From Pseudomonadota bacterium (GTDB taxonomy: Bacteria > Desulfobacterota > Syntrophobacteria > Syntrophobacterales > Syntrophobacteraceae): a stretch of 8,298 nucleotides of DNA. This document shows, piece after piece, positions 7,334-8,298 of this stretch. The stretch is taken from the NCBI GenBank assembly GCA_023442755.1, contig JAEZXS010000069.1:1-8298 (forward strand), read 5' to 3'. How positions within the stretch are numbered: the first letter of the stretch is position 1; each line of letters begins with the position of its first letter. The notes under the pieces are model-generated. The model was given only the letters and a program-made list of their open reading frames with translations, was not told where the DNA came from and did no database searches. A program made the translations under genes and the position numbers.

Positions 7334-7374
7334 GGGCCATGGTTTTCCAAGTTCGCTGCCATGGCCTCTCTTTT
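7334..7374 (+). terminator. Terminator-like hairpin between rpsL and rpsG (attenuator or S7 regulatory stem)
   Basis: GGCCATGG (7335-7342) pairs perfectly with CCATGGCC (7359-7366). A closing G-U pair (7334/7367) gives 9 bp around a 16-nt loop, and a pyrimidine run TCTCTTTT (7367-7374) follows. The form resembles an intrinsic terminator with a broken U-tract. Because rpsL and rpsG are normally co-transcribed, partial attenuation or a protein-binding RNA stem is more likely than full termination. It lies 30 nt before the rpsG start and leaves the rpsG Shine-Dalgarno site free. Confidence 0.45.
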
Positions 7375-7404
7375 GCCTGAAAATATTTCATCGAGGAATA
7401 AGGG

Positions 7405-7875
7405 ATGCCCAGGAGAAGAGAAGTTCCGAAACGCTACGTGCTGCCTGACCCCAAGTTCAACAGCAGATTGGCGGCAAAATTCGTAAACAACGTCATGCGC
7501 CGTGGCAAGAAGAGCACTGCCGAGCACATTTTCTATCAGGCTCTTGCCTTGATCGAACAGCGGTCCAAGCAGGACCCGCTCGATGTGTTCCACAAGGCGC
7601 TCGAAAATGTCAGGCCGGTTGTCGAGGTCAAGTCCAGGCGCGTGGGCGGGGCAACCTATCAGGTGCCGGTGGAAGTGCGCTCGGAGCGTCGTGATGCTCT
7701 CGCCATGCGATGGATCATCAACTATTCGAAATCGCGCTCAGAGAAGACCATGGTACAGCGGCTTGCAGGAGAACTCCAGGATGCCGCTCAGAACCGCGGC
7801 GGCTCTGTGAAAAAGAGGGAAGATACGCATCGTATGGCCGATGCCAACAAGGCATTCGCCCACTACAGATGGTAA
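7405..7875 (+). CDS. rpsG: 30S ribosomal protein S7 (156 aa)
   Basis: S7 is a primary 16S rRNA-binding protein that nucleates assembly of the 30S head and sits at the mRNA exit channel near the E site. The 156-residue product has the family length and motifs: MPRRREVPKR, then DPKFNSRLAAKFVNNVMRRG followed by KKSTAEHIFY (the S7 signature region), ENVRPVVEVKSRRVGGATYQ, PVEVRSERRDALAMRW, and KREDTHRMADANKAFAHYRW at the C-terminus. ATG 7405 follows a GAGGA Shine-Dalgarno (7393-7397) at normal spacing. It follows rpsL after a structured 89-nt spacer, as in the str operon, where E. coli S7 is the autogenous repressor. tuf comes next after 83 nt rather than the usual fusA. Confidence 0.98.
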   Translation: MPRRREVPKRYVLPDPKFNSRLAAKFVNNVMRRGKKSTAEHIFYQALALIEQRSKQDPLDVFHKALENVRPVVEVKSRRVGGATYQVPVEVRSERRDALAMRWIINYSKSRSEKTMVQRLAGELQDAAQNRGGSVKKREDTHRMADANKAFAHYRW

Positions 7876-7887
7876 TCTGTGTACGTT

Positions 7888-7917
7888 TTGAGCGGATATC
7901 AGAATCGAACATATATA
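7888..7917 (+). promoter_or_regulatory. Weak candidate promoter ahead of tuf
   Basis: In the 83-nt rpsG-tuf spacer, TTGAGC (7888-7893) is followed after 18 nt by TATATA (7912-7917), each matching four of six consensus bases. The overlapping TATAAG (7914-7919) is a better -10 but is 20 nt from that -35. A separate promoter for tuf would make sense given its high demand, but the match is weak and may be chance. Confidence 0.25.
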
Positions 7918-7958
7918 AGCATGGCAGGGTTTGACAGCTTGGCGAGGAGGATCCCCTA

Positions 7959-8298
7959 ATGGCTAAGAAGAAATACGAGCGGACGAAGCCGCATGTTAAT
8001 GTCGGGACTATCGGTCACATCGACCACGGCAAAACCACCCTTACGGCTGCTATCACTAAGCAGCTGGCGAAAAAGGGAAAAGCGAACTTCATCCCTTTTG
8101 ACCAGATCGACAAAGCCCCCGAAGAGCGCGAGCGCGGCATCACCATCGCAACCGCACACGTCGAATATGAGACCGACAGGCGCCATTACGCACACGTGGA
8201 TTGCCCGGGCCATGCCGACTATATCAAGAACATGATCACGGGAGCCGCCCAGATGGACGGCGCGATCCTGGTGGTTGCCGCAGACGACGGCCCCATGC
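7959..8298 (+). CDS. tuf: Elongation factor Tu, N-terminal 113 residues (3' end outside window)
   Basis: EF-Tu is the GTPase that delivers aminoacyl-tRNA to the ribosomal A site. The open frame runs off the right edge after 113 codons plus one base, covering most of the G domain. The P-loop is GHIDHGKT (residues 19-26). Switch I contains ERERGITI with Thr62. Switch II contains DCPGH with the catalytic His85. IKNMITGAAQMDGAILVV follows, as in all EF-Tu proteins. This is not EF-G, whose P-loop reads AHIDAGKT. ATG 7959 has a strong AGGAGG (7945-7950) 8 nt upstream. The neighbours are those of the str operon, but fusA is missing between rpsG and this gene. Usual EF-Tu length is about 395 residues, so roughly 280 lie outside. 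Confidence 0.98.
   Translation, partial: MAKKKYERTKPHVNVGTIGHIDHGKTTLTAAITKQLAKKGKANFIPFDQIDKAPEERERGITIATAHVEYETDRRHYAHVDCPGHADYIKNMITGAAQMDGAILVVAADDGPM

Noticed and set aside
7931..7959. Second perfect TTGACA before tuf as a promoter
   Set aside because: The -10 would fall at about 7954-7959 on CCCTAA and the start codon, so the transcript would lack the tuf ribosome-binding site.
7954..8298. EF-G (fusA) as the identity of the last gene
   Set aside because: The P-loop GHIDHGKT, the RGITIAT switch and the DCPGHADYIKNMITGAAQMD block are those of EF-Tu, not EF-G.

Overview
The window is a stretch of core gene-expression genes, all on the + strand: the 3' part of rpoB (RNA polymerase beta), complete rpoC (beta'), complete rpsL (S12), complete rpsG (S7) and the 5' end of tuf (EF-Tu). 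It joins the end of the rpoBC cluster to the start of the 'str' cluster. The DNA is moderately GC-rich. The beta and beta' proteins carry proteobacterial-type insertions: a long helical beta insert before the GDKMAGRHGNKG motif, and an SI3-type insert inside the beta' trigger loop. Residue choices in S12, S7 and EF-Tu, judged from memory of these families, best fit a delta-proteobacterium in the wide sense (Desulfobacterota, perhaps near Syntrophobacter). That placement is an inference, not a search result.

Layout: 1-2378 is rpoB, starting just after rifampicin cluster II. 2379-2510 is a spacer with a strong GC-rich hairpin. 2511-6785 is rpoC, starting at TTG behind a perfect Shine-Dalgarno sequence. 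6786-6943 is an A/T-richer spacer with an imperfect 13-bp inverted repeat, a consensus -35 box, a 49-codon candidate small ORF and a predicted helix that would cover the rpsL ribosome-binding region. 6944-7315 is rpsL. 7316-7404 is a spacer with two perfect hairpins in tandem, where the S7 autoregulatory site lies in E. coli. 7405-7875 is rpsG. 7876-7958 is a spacer. 7959 to the window end is tuf. fusA, which normally sits between rpsG and tuf, is absent here.

Together the genes encode the catalytic core of RNA polymerase, two small-subunit proteins of the decoding centre and mRNA channel, and the aminoacyl-tRNA delivery factor. Most of the sequence is highly conserved housekeeping material. 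The parts worth a second look are: (i) about 61 residues of extra beta' sequence shortly after the catalytic NADFDGD motif, which resolves into an 18-residue apparent duplication and a roughly 43-residue barrel-like insert; (ii) the structured spacers before and after rpsL; and (iii) the rpsG-tuf junction without fusA. I saw no mobile element, CRISPR array, tRNA, rRNA or clear sign of an unknown multi-gene system.
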